64,000 nucleotides of DNA from Ascaphus truei (lineage: Eukaryota > Chordata > Amphibia > Anura > Ascaphidae), in the NCBI GenBank assembly GCA_036426205.1, contig CM071568.1, positions 233,744,330 through 233,808,329 on the forward strand. The letters are read 5' to 3'. Below the pieces are notes generated by a model. The model was given only the letters and a program-made list of their open reading frames with translations. It made no database searches and was not told where the DNA came from. How positions within the stretch are numbered: position 1 is the stretch's first letter; the number at the start of each line of letters is the position of its first letter. Both the position numbers and the translations under genes were made by a program. Shown in pieces: positions 48,061 through 57,800 of this stretch.

Positions 48061-49203
48061 GCAACTATATACTCTAATCTCTACTCTCATAGGTGGGAGT
48101 AAATTGGATAATAGAGCACATTAATTGTTGATTGAAATGGCCACTGTTGCAGGTATGCCATTTAATATATCTAGGTAGATGCGGTGTTGCAGGTAAACAT
48201 TTATATATCTAAGTGAACACCTAATTAAAAACTGTTTATTACAAAAAATATAAAAAAGAGCATTAAATGCCATGGTAGATAGCCTAAGCTATGAACAAAG
48301 TTAAATCGTTTTGCTCTGACTATGCACAACCCAAAAAACCTAAAATAAAGTACATTTTTACTATCCCTAAACGGACTAAATGAATAAAATACATGGACGC
48401 AAAATCTAGTAGAAGGAACAAAATCTAATAGAAAGAACAAAATTGAAAAACATAATTAATGAATAAACAGAAACCATGAATAATATTGATGTTATATATG
48501 TATAAAAATGGTTTTGAGATCAATTCCAAATTTAGACCTGAGGGTGCTAGTTGTTTTTAACTCAACATCCAAAATGATTCTCTTTTGAGAAGGCTGTATT
48601 TCCCATTGCCACCTCTCCAATTGGGCAAACTTGCTCAATGGCTTTGTATGTTAACCCTTTAGGGTCTGAGTTTTGCATTAATAAAAAGTGAATTAGCAAA
48701 CACTGTGTGGTTTTATTTTCCTTTTTATGTTACTGATGTGTTTCTAATATTCTAGTTCTAAGGGGGCGGATCGTTTTTGCCAATATACTGTAACCCACAT
48801 GTGCATTCAATAAGGTATATGACAAAATTTGATCTGCAATTCGGAATGTTGTTGAATATTGTATTTTTTATGAGTCACGTGTGATTGAAAGCTATTGATA
48901 TCCTTAGAGCTGAACTTACATGCAGTGCACATTCTACAGGTATAAAATCCCTTATGGATCTAGCCAAACGGAACGGTATGTACAGGACCCTTTCTAAGGC
49001 ACTGGGGGCTACACTGCTTTTAAATGTTGGGAGCTTTTCTATACACACCATTTTAACTCTTTACAGGTAAGTGTTGGCCTAAAATGGGGTCATTTTTAAA
49101 AGCGACCAATGGGAATTCAGAATGTTATTAATCTTATGTGCATCCCTATTGTACTGCGTGATGAATGGTACATGTATCACATCACTTGGTGCATTTTTGG
49201 CTG
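48061..49203 (-). mobile_element. Upstream partial PLE unit (linker, endonuclease, 3' UTR)
   Basis: Lies head-to-tail upstream of the full-length element and shares its terminal repeat, as in tandem PLE arrays. Endonuclease at about 49,060-48,530, read on the minus strand; from 48,600 rightwards the sequence is clean, and the substitutions against 12,319-12,867 are real divergence (for example gagtcacgtgtgattg instead of gtgtcacatgagattg). It ends abruptly at 49,203 in the linker, where an inverted piece of the same element begins. Confidence 0.85.
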
Positions 49204-49280
49204 TGTATAGAAAAGCTCCCAACATTAAAAGCATTGTAGCCCCCAGTGCCCTTAGAAAGGGTCCTGTACATACTCGGGGA
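49204..49280 (+). mobile_element. Inverted PLE endonuclease start
   Basis: Encodes VYRKAPNIKSIVAPSALRKG on the plus strand, identical to the start of the endonuclease domain that lies on the minus strand at 48,970-49,050. With the minus-strand unit it forms an imperfect palindrome of about 75-bp arms. It leads into the GC-rich segment at about 49,280. Confidence 0.85.
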
Positions 49281-49430
49281 GCCCTGGACGCGCGTGCAGG
49301 GGGCGCTGGCACCCGATGATGCGTGACCGCGCATCGGTGATGCGCGGCACGCTGAGGGAGTGCGGCTCGCAAGCCGGGACATTTCCCGGCTTGCGGAATG
49401 AGCCGCACTCGGATAAACTGTGTCGGCAGT
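49275..49430. repeat. GC-rich hairpin segment (arm R)
   Basis: Contains gatgcgcggcacgctgaggg and the inverted repeat gcaagccggga/tcccggcttgc (about 49,368-49,393). It replaces most of the endonuclease and 3' UTR between the piece at 49,204 and the terminal repeat at 49,430. The same module is at 9,900-10,110. Confidence 0.7.
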
Positions 49431-50110
49431 GTAGATATATTTAATGTTTTACCTGCAACACCTGCATCTACCTAGATATATTAAATGTCTATACCTGCAA
49501 CATTTGGCCATCTCAATCACAATTAAATTGTCTCTATTATCCAATTTACTCCCCACCTATGAGAGTGAGATTAGAGTATATAAGTTGCTCACACATTATG
49601 GAAAAGCACTCCTGAAGAAACCCTACAAGGTGAAACGCGTAGAGTGATGCCCTGAGACGAAATCGGAGCCTCTGGAAGCGGATGACGTCACTTCCGTTCC
49701 TCGTTGAGACGCATCCGTGACACCAATACCAAACAGAGGAACAGCTGAGATACCCACTCTTCGGTCTTGCAGAGATCCACATTGTGATCTACACGCTTGT
49801 TTTTTTCATCACCATGTGAGTTGAATTGGATTTTTGCTTGTTTTTATAAATATTCTATGTACAGTCTGCACTATGTCCGGTTCATTTTATTTCTAAGGGC
49901 CGCTGGTTAAAGTGTACCAGATCGCTACGTTTACCTGATTATCAGGCGGTTCCTATCCTACCACTTGGCCTCATCCCATGGTTTAAAGAAACTCTTTATA
50001 TGCCTACAACCTCTCACATTTGTGAGTATTCTGAACACCTAACTAATGCCATTTATCACACAGAATTCACACAATACTGCACCATAAGTTTGTTGTCTTC
50101 TTTTATTTTC
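49430..50110 (+). mobile_element. PLE terminal repeat in arm R (plus orientation)
   Basis: Clean copy with landmarks ctcccacctatgagag, the ribozyme motif, gacgtcacttccgttcctcg, tgcactatgtccggttcatt and ccaccttggcctca-type sequence, ending ttttattttccac at about 50,110. Confidence 0.85.
49605..49648 (+). ncRNA. Hammerhead ribozyme-like motif (arm R, plus strand)
   Basis: Helix I AGCACTC/GAGTGAT (one mismatch), CTGAAGA plus A, helix II ACCCT/AGGT with one extra C, GAAAC, GC loop, GTA. Confidence 0.6.
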
Positions 50111-51200
50111 CACACCATTGCATGGTAAACATATGATATTCAGAGGGATGTATTTTGGATTACTAATTGCAGACGGTGTTTCCTCAAGGATATGAAAGAG
50201 GAAAGGGCCACAACTACTTTTTATATGCTCTATATAATAATAATAAAGTGGTTTGCGGGACAAAGGCCTTGCATTCTGCTCTGTAGAGTAGTGCAGGTTC
50301 GGATGGACGTGGCACGTAAGACTGAGGCACCGGTGCAATAAATACAATCTAATGGCCCCTGGCCCCTTAATCACCTTAGCGGTTAATAACCACTGTAGTA
50401 ATTAAGGTGTTAACCTGGGAGGCCTAACCACCCACCCCGGACCCACTATACCCACCCTGTACTTTGAGTGGCATAGTAGTACATCATACCCATATACTAT
50501 GGGCATGATAAGCTATAGCAGTCAATGGGCACCCTAATCAAAATACATAAATGTCCAAAAGACACAATAATAAAACATACACAAACACCTAAACACCCCA
50601 ATTCAATCAATAAAAACACTAGCCAACAACTGCAATTAATTAAAGCACTAACCAAAAAATTAATTAATTAATTAATTTTAACCGCTAACAAACAAAACAA
50701 TTAATTAATTTAACCAGTAACCAACAAAGCAATTAATTAAGAAAACAATTAGCCAACACATCCATTAAAATCAGGACCAAATACAAGACATCATTAATTA
50801 AAAATGAAAATCATAAAATAAGGCAGCAAAATGACAAAGAATTACATCCACAGAAGAAGCAGAAATGGTAATGCTCCACCTAGCATTACATTAAAGATCG
50901 AAAGTGACTGTGAATTGCCTATATATTCTATATTTGAAAATAAAACAGTATCCCACCAGACCACCCATGAAACCCTCATGTTGAGATCTTCAGAAACAGC
51001 ACACTGTTATTAACAGTAGCAAATGCCATGTCAATAATTTGTTATCATCATTATCAAGAGTGGCTAGTCCTGGTACTTGTAGTGAAAGTGACATGGGGAG
51101 TGGTGGGTGTGGAAGGTGGGAAGACAACGTTACCAGCGTCAGAAACAGCATCATACAATGTAACATAACAGAAAACTGTTGAGATGGAGGATGAAACATA
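50111..51200. other. No gene; AT-rich block of arm R
   Basis: Starts at the edge of the PLE terminal repeat (ttttccacaccattg). Contains the palindrome at 50,361-50,415 and a run of AATT/TTAA repeats at 50,634-50,680. A and C dominate the plus strand. No coding feature is supported. Confidence 0.5.
50361..50415. repeat. Palindrome family: ttagcggttaataaccactg
   Basis: ccccttaatcacc-ttagcggttaataacc-actgtagtaattaagg-tgttaacc forms an imperfect dyad about 55 bp long. Copies of the same dyad lie at 27,061-27,112, 33,481-33,536 and 33,972-34,026, and a partial one at 32,449-32,496. Confidence 0.7.
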
Positions 51201-51256
51201 CAGGACACCTGCAAGCTCATATTGAACCACCAAAATAACCACAACATATATATAAG

Positions 51257-51412
51257 CAGTGGTCGACAAATTACCAAAAAATCTACTTGCCAAACAAAAA
51301 AATCTACTCGCCACCTAGTACCAAATGTGTGCTGCTTGGGCCAATAGGAGCTCGCCACGATGTTAAATCCACTCGCCCGGGGCGAGCAAATGTATAGGTT
51401 TGTCGAACACTG
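51257..51412. mobile_element. hAT-type MITE with 8-bp target duplication
   Basis: A 156-bp element with 14-bp terminal inverted repeats CAGTGGTCGACAAA and (reverse complement of the right end) CAGTGTTCGACAAA, one mismatch. It is flanked by the 8-bp direct repeat TATATAAG (51,249-51,256 and 51,413-51,420). The 8-bp duplication and CAGTG ends are typical of the hAT superfamily. The matching position of the tandem units, near 52,613-52,620, has a single TATATAAG and no insert, which is an empty site. The element has no coding capacity and contains a ctcgccc/gggcgag internal palindrome. Confidence 0.9.
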
Positions 51413-51420
51413 TATATAAG

Positions 51421-52622
51421 CATATAGGTGTCACGGAGGAGTGCTACTGAGCATGGCGATATATATTTAAAACCAGAGACAGAACATGGAACACAGACAG
51501 AGCTCAGTGCACATCCAGTGAAACCTATACACGGTACAGTGCCTAAATATATATGTATAGATATCTATTAAATAAAATGGTCTTTTAGTTTAACATTTTG
51601 GCCAAAGTGTTGTAAGCCCCTGAGCCACTACACGGCAGACCACATCTCAAGGGTCCCTAACACTAATATAAATTCTTAATAACCTGTGCATTACCAGGAA
51701 GAATGATTTATAATAAATTTGTCAAAATTAGTTACATAGTTCTAAGTCTGATTGAAGCTTTTATTAACTTGTACATTACCAGGAAAAGCACTCTGTATTA
51801 GATTTGTCACCATCATGCTCCAAGCAACCAAGTTCCCCTGAGAGTGGGAGATGCCATGGAGTGAGCTTTTAACCATTTAAATGTGGGAGGGGTGAGCTTC
51901 AATTAGGTAGGAGGTTGCCACCCTCCAATCAGCTAAGACCAGCTGAACAAGAATTGTAAAACATACAGGACACCAACAAGCTCATATTGAACCCCCAAAA
52001 TAACCACAACACATATTTAAGCATATAAGTGTCACAGAGGATTGCTACTGAGCATAGCAATATATATTTAAAACCAGAGACAGAACATGAAACACAGACA
52101 GAGCTCAGTGCACATCCAGTGAAACTTATACACGGTACAGTGTCTAAATATATATGTATAGTTATCTATTAAATAAAATGGTCTTTTAGTTTAACATTTT
52201 GGCCAAAGTGTTGTAAGCCCCTGAGCCACTACACGGCAGACCACATCTCAAGGGTCCCTAACACTAATATAAATTCTTAATAACCTGCGCATTACCAGGA
52301 AGAATGATTTATAATAAATCTGTCAAAATTAGTTGCATAGTTCTAAGTCTGATTGAAGCTTTTATTAACCTGTACATTACCAGGAAAAGCACTCTGTATT
52401 AGATTTGTCACAATCATACTGCAAGCAAGCAAGTTCCCCTGAGAGTGGGAGATGCTGTGGAGTGAGCTTTTAACCATTTAAATGTGGGAGGGGGTGAGCT
52501 TCAACGAGATTGGAAGAGCCACCTTCCAATCAGCTAAGACCAGCTGGACAAGATTTGTAAAACATACACGACACCTGCAAGCTCATATTGAACCCCCAAA
52601 ATAACCACAACATATATATAAG
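51421..52622 (+). repeat. Two tandem 600-bp units
   Basis: The phrase taagcatataggtgtcac recurs at about 51,417, 52,019 and 52,619, and the sequence between is collinear (gacagaacatg, cagagctcagtgcacatcca, ttggccaaagtgttgtaagc). The period is about 601 bp and the units differ by scattered substitutions. The last occurrence leads into the LTR-like pair. Arm L keeps the two units (24,870-26,055), so the tandem duplication predates the L/R duplication. Confidence 0.85.
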
Positions 52623-52699
52623 CATATAGGTGTCACAGAGGAGTGACACAGTTGGCGCAACTGGTTGTTGGAGCACTTGGCAGGTATCACACCTTCTAC

Positions 52700-54045
52700 A
52701 AGTGCACCAACTATAACTCTGTGGGCAGCGCTGTCACACACTTCCGGATGGGTTGGTTACTGTGGACACCAGGTTGGGTAGGTGCACATGGCACCTCAGT
52801 ACATTGGGGACACTCTCACCGGGGTGCAGACTAAGTAGTTGGACAGTGGGATAAGGGGTGTGGGTAAGGTCGTGCAATGTCAAGTTATATGTCTTAATGT
52901 GTTACCCCTTGCATATCAGTATACCTGTTATATACATTATGTGTACTTATTGCATTGGGTCCTGTGAAGGGTTTATCCGGCGCTGTCAGGATCCCTCACA
53001 GGTGGAGGTGCTGTCACCGGATGATCCAGCTACACCCCAAGTTCCCAGCTGTGGAGGATCAGGCCTCCTGTGAGCCACAGGTAAAGCACCACATACACTC
53101 AGTAGCTTCCACATCTCCCATAGGGTGGGGAAAACAGCGCTACATTTATAAAGCACATTTTGGTGAAATTTTGAAGAAACTTTCCAGTTCTGCGAATTTA
53201 CAGTAAATTCCGGTGTTTCGTTAGCTGGCATCTTTTCACTAAAAGTCTTCTAATTGGTGTCTTTATTAACCCTTTAAGGATTGGCAAAATGCTTTTGCAA
53301 GGGTGGCCAGGTCCCCCACTGAGTCCCCTTGGCCCCCCCTTACCTCCGCTGCGGCTGCGGTTGGTGCGGGTACCGTCGGAGGTTGCGGACAGACCACCGT
53401 AGGGCAGGGGGCTGCAGCGAGTGTGGTCAGCGGTGTAGAGAGCGGTCCGGAGGATCCGCGGCGGCCCGACCACACTGGGCAGTGCCATTTTGTCCTCCCA
53501 CATGCTCAATTATATTCTCACATGTGCGCAGCCCCACGGAAGGTCGCTGTGGCCTTTACAGGCGCACGCATGTGCAGACGCTTAGGCATAACGGCAGCCA
53601 TTAGGGGAATAGCAGCACCAGGGGCTTCAAGTGCACCAACATTCTACTGTGGGCAGCGCTGTCACACACACTTGGGGTAGGAGTGCTGATCAAGAGCTGG
53701 ACACTGGGACACTGGTGCCCCTGATTCCAAGTATTGTGGGAATACTATGTGGGTATATCAATATACGTATTATATGGTGTTGTTGCATGTTATATGTGTC
53801 TTCTAAGTTTGTGCCTAGTAAATACCGTTATACCATACTCTGGTGTGTGTTACTGGGTATATTGTCCTGTGACGGGGTTATTCAGTATAGCTAGGATCCT
53901 TCATAGGTGGAGGCGCTCTCACCAGACGGATTAGGTACAGTACACCCCAGGCTCCAAGCAGCGGAGGTTCAGGCCTCCTGTGAGCCACACACCACACACT
54001 CAGTAGCCGCCACACCTCCCATAGGATGGGGGAAACTGCGCTACA
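52700..54045 (+). mobile_element. Short retroelement-like unit with about 400-bp terminal direct repeats
   Basis: Two diverged direct repeats, about 52,720-53,144 and 53,648-54,045. Both open tgtgggcagcgctgtcacac, carry the ggatcc, ggtgg and caggcctcctgtgagccac boxes, and close with gcgctaca. Both are also preceded by aagtgcaccaac, so the repeat may start slightly earlier. The 500-bp interior has no RT, integrase or gag; frames there are not conserved between arms. The layout fits a terminal-repeat retrotransposon in miniature or a pair of LTRs of different ages. The right half of the repeat recurs alone at 6,890 and 8,344. Confidence 0.55.
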
Positions 54046-55186
54046 CAAGGAAACAAATTTGAAAAGAAAAAAGCTAAAATGTGTATCTTAGATAAGTTTA
54101 TACATCTCTATGCCTAAAAGCTGTCTGATCAAGTGATCTCCAGCTGGGAAATCTGTTTTATACCTCTAACTATCTGACAGCGTATTATGACTGAAGTGGA
54201 AATGTTACATAAAGGATTCTGCTTATTGAAACATTGTTGATATCACAGGGTCACAATCTTGACATCAAGCAATAGAATATGCAGAAATAATCATCTTTGT
54301 AGTTGACACATGGCAAACATGTATACCAAGAAGCAAAAATTATAGACTGCATTGGAATAATCTTAGCATTTTTATCTTGGATAAGGTTTTATGAATTAAA
54401 AGTTTATTCAAAGGCTGCTGTAATACTTTAAATCAATATACAGGATACATTAAATGCAGTGTGATACACTAATGAATGAAATAAATATTGCTAGGATGAG
54501 GGGATGGTAGCTTTATGTCTCTGCCAGTACATCTCCTTATTTCAGATCAATTTAAGACAGTTTCTGTATTTCATAATACGGCATCCGTTCTTTATCAGAC
54601 TTCTGTCTCTAGCCAGTCCTTTGATTAACCTTAAAGCTAACTGAAAGGCAGTGCATAAGAGTCTATAATTCTTTCTCAATGGCAAACAACTACTACAAAC
54701 ATATAACTCAATGTGTATGCTATATCTTAAAAGAAACACACAGATTTCCATACTTTACCACCTTACGTATTTCCCTTAGGGATTGATTCAATATTCTCTA
54801 AAGTGGCACAATTTGACAAAATCTCACACATTTATAATTGCAACTTCAGAGCTGCTGCTACCGGTAGATTCTTTCCGCAGGTACGGTAGGCATGTCCCCT
54901 AGCTTTTGGCCCCTTTACTAAATTGAGTGTTGATTTCTTATATTTCCTTTATAGACTCCTTTGTATATTCCATTTTGACTTATCTCCTTTTCCCTGGAAT
55001 ATAATCTGAGTTTTATGTTATCATGATTGTTTTATTAATACTCCTCTCTCTCTCTATTTTTATATATTTGTCTATATATTTTATTTACACCTTGTATAAT
55101 TGGTTTTATATATATATATATATATACTATATTTTTACTATGTTTACTGAGTTTTAAGTAATATTATTATGTAATTATACAATTGT

Positions 55187-55620
55187 AACGGTTATGCTCA
55201 CCACAAACCTGGACCGGACCGCGGGGCTGAGGTGGGGATAGCTATACAACGACCTTAGACCACGAAGCCGGATCCAGGTTGCGAATTCCGTGGTCAAAAG
55301 TAGCCGAGTCAGGACTGGGGAAGGCAGGGTAATTGGTAGAAAAGCCAGGGTCACCGCAGGTGGCACAGGAGCGGAGGTCGCGGTCACGAGTTGAGGTCAT
55401 CCTCAGGAAAACAAGGTAAAAGTCGCTTCAGCGTAGAGAGCAGGAACTGGAACTACCGCGTCAGAGTAAAGAGCCGGACAGTGGAACTACGCCGCTTCAG
55501 CGTAGAGAGCAGGAACCGGAACTGTGTTGCTTCAGCGTAGAAAGCAGGAAACAGGAACTGGGGATCCAGTGCTTCAGCACAGAACAGCACCCATAGCCGG
55601 GTATAGCTGAGAGTGGTGGA
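55187..55620 (+). mobile_element. tgtaacg-family repeat with short tandem units
   Basis: Starts tgtaacggttatgctcacca, then a GC-rich block with gcggggctgaggtgggg. The right part (55,430-55,560) holds three to four units of about 50 bp, each with cgcttcagcgtagagagcag followed by gaac. It shares its opening with the repeat inside the LINE at 16,185. The encoded product, if any, is unknown; the long frames on either strand look accidental. Confidence 0.6.
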
Positions 55621-56238
55621 GAACAAATCTTTTGTAACATTTTCTTCTGCAGAATTCCAAATCATTAAGAATAGACATTTCCGACTCATTATGAATACAT
55701 GGTTGCTACATGATCCAAGATACAGTAAGTGCCAAATGTAGTTAATTTGCTTTAAAATATATATTTTGATGTGTTTGATCAAGAAATCTGATAAACAGCA
55801 CATAAGTGCTAACATAACTCTCACTCTACTGACGTGTTTCATCATCAATTGTGCACCACCAAATTAAAATAAACTACATGCAGAATGGTACACATACAGT
55901 TGAAAAGGACCCCCCACTTTGATTCCCAATTTCAAATGTTATGACATTCTGATATTTATGACATTAAAAAGCATTAGTGTATCCACTTATATTGAATAGA
56001 GAACTCTTAAGAAACAAGTGAGATATTTTTTGTGTGTATATTTTCCCTCAGCAGAATGAACAGAAATTGATTGGACTATCCGTTACAGTCACAAACTGTA
56101 TTATAATTGAAGACAGACCTGAAGTTGAGAATATGTAATTTAGTTAAAAGATGTGTGCTTACAATCTGTAACTTATCTTCTGTGGACAAAAGGGAAATGT
56201 TATTTGAAAGGATATTTAGGAACATTATTTTTTGGCGT

Positions 56239-56888
56239 GTAACAGTGGACTTATCCCTGTTAAAAAATGTGCCTCTAATCCAGCAGTGTGGTGGTTAACT
56301 GCTGGTAGACAATTAACCAACACCACCTGGCTGATTACAGCTGTCAGAAAAAGCCTGCCTCTGAGACAGAAAGAGAGATTCTTCCTGAGCTCACACGTGA
56401 ACTGAACCAGGAAATAGACAGATCAGAGTTTCCTGAGTCTCACAAGTGACACCGACTGAGGGAACACAGAGATGTCTGGAGCTTGCAAGATACAACCCAG
56501 CTGACAAATAAGACTTCTAAACCTGGATCCTGACATTACCTTACCACACAAGGGTGCAGACATCAGGAGAACAGAAAAGCCTTCCCTTACAGCTACAAGA
56601 AATACAACTACAAGAAACAGATAAGACTTTCTTATGGGACTGTATATATATATATATATCTGTTTATATGTATATATATATATATATTTTGGGCTGGGGA
56701 ATAGCTTAGCTAGCCACCCAGTTAGAGAGGGCTGAGCTACATGTGTAGATAGTCTCCAAAGCAGAGATAGGTTTTTGTTTGGCTTATTTTCATATGTTTT
56801 TCTGTGTTAAAGTGACAGGCGCAATAAAGCCTCATTTAAGTTTCACTTTAAACGGTCTCCATTGCGTGCCTCTGAACACGTCTCTTAC
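56239..56888 (+). mobile_element. Solo LTR-like block in arm R
   Basis: Starts tgtaacagtggacttatccc and ends ctcttaca, so it has TG...CA ends. An AATAAA signal lies at about 56,823 inside gcgcaataaagcctc, about 65 bases before the end, as in many LTRs. A long TA tract with flanking tatatat palindromes lies at 56,645-56,692. No adjacent gag/pol sequence is seen and no clear target duplication is visible, so a solo LTR is a reasonable but unproven call. Confidence 0.5.
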
Positions 56889-57149
56889 AGGGGGCATTGC
56901 TTATTTGAAACATTGCACATTTATACATGCTGTTATTACATGAAAAGCAGCATAGTTTCTTTTGAACAATTGGCAGGTTTGCTAAAAAAATATATAATTA
57001 AGGAGGCCATTAAAAATAGTCTGCATCCAAAAAAAAGGATTACATGCATTTGCATTAAAGTGTAATAGAGAAAGAGAAAAAAGGAATTTTGTCTAGTAAA
57101 ACTTAGCTGGAGAGATTTTATTTATATATGTGTACAAACAGGAGAGAAC

Positions 57150-57800
57150 AAATATTTTATTATTTGGTTTTTCTCAAAGGGACGGTGGGCCTATTCATAT
57201 TATTTATCCCTGTAAATAAACCCCTGCTTAGGGGTTGAATACAGTGTTTCCTGCCTCATTTGTGACAAAAGAGACTGCAATGTGGTGTCGGCATCACAAT
57301 ATATAAAGTCCAAAGAGGATAATAGAGCCAATTACTGTTTAAGAAACAGCTATGGTTTGTTCTCCTCCTAAATGGACATACCAACCCTAGAGTACAAAAT
57401 ACAATGTGTCTTAACTTCTTCTTCCCAAAGTCTCTTGACAACTAAGAGGGATAGTACTCACAATTTGGGTGGAGTCCATTTCCAGTGCGTGCCTCCAGGT
57501 CACAATGGTAAACAGTATATCCAGAACTTGGCAAAAAAACCAGAGCACAGCAGGCAAAAAACTGGGGCTATGGTACAAGAAAGTCAATTAAAAACAACTT
57601 TATTGAGGTGGTGACAGCATGGAAATTTGGCAGTGTGACTGACTCTTTTTGCCTGCTGTGCTTTGCTTTTTTTTGCCAAGTTCTAGATCTACTGTTTTTC
57701 TCCATTAGTTTATCGTATATCTATTAGTTAACTACTGTATAAAATATCATATGTGTCCCATTGACCCACTGACTTTCATGACTCCATTATTAAGACAAGT
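57150..57800. other. No gene; contains a long-armed inverted repeat
   Basis: Begins immediately outside arm R. The inverted repeat at 57,523-57,684 is listed separately. It may be the start of the second PLE family's terminal region; no frame is supported. Confidence 0.45.
57523..57684. repeat. Inverted repeat, about 38-bp arms, 85-bp loop
   Basis: Left arm 57,523-57,560 (agaacttggcaaaaaaacca, then gagcacagcaggcaaaaa) pairs with right arm 57,646-57,684 (tttttgcctgctgtgctttg, then cttttttttgccaagttct) with few mismatches. The RNA would form a long stem. Confidence 0.85.

Larger units (their letters stand above)
46348..57147 (+). repeat. Arm R of the inverted repeat
   Basis: Inverted partner of 20,345-30,975. 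From about 48,600 rightwards it reads as clean sequence; 46,348-48,600 carries the same indel noise as copy B. R continues copy B without interruption through a PLE reading frame, so B+R look like the natural order, with A and L being the separated counterparts. Confidence 0.92.

Noticed and set aside
51429..52622. Satellite array
   Set aside because: Only two 600-bp units plus short flanks are present; a local tandem duplication is sufficient.
53303..53680. GC-rich frame in the core of the LTR-like unit
   Set aside because: The reversed copy at 23,876-24,190 gives a different protein by frame; composition explains the openness.
20345..57147. CRISPR-like or prokaryotic island explanation for the repeated blocks
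   Set aside because: Repeats are kilobase-scale, contain eukaryotic retroelements and show no short regular repeat-spacer structure.
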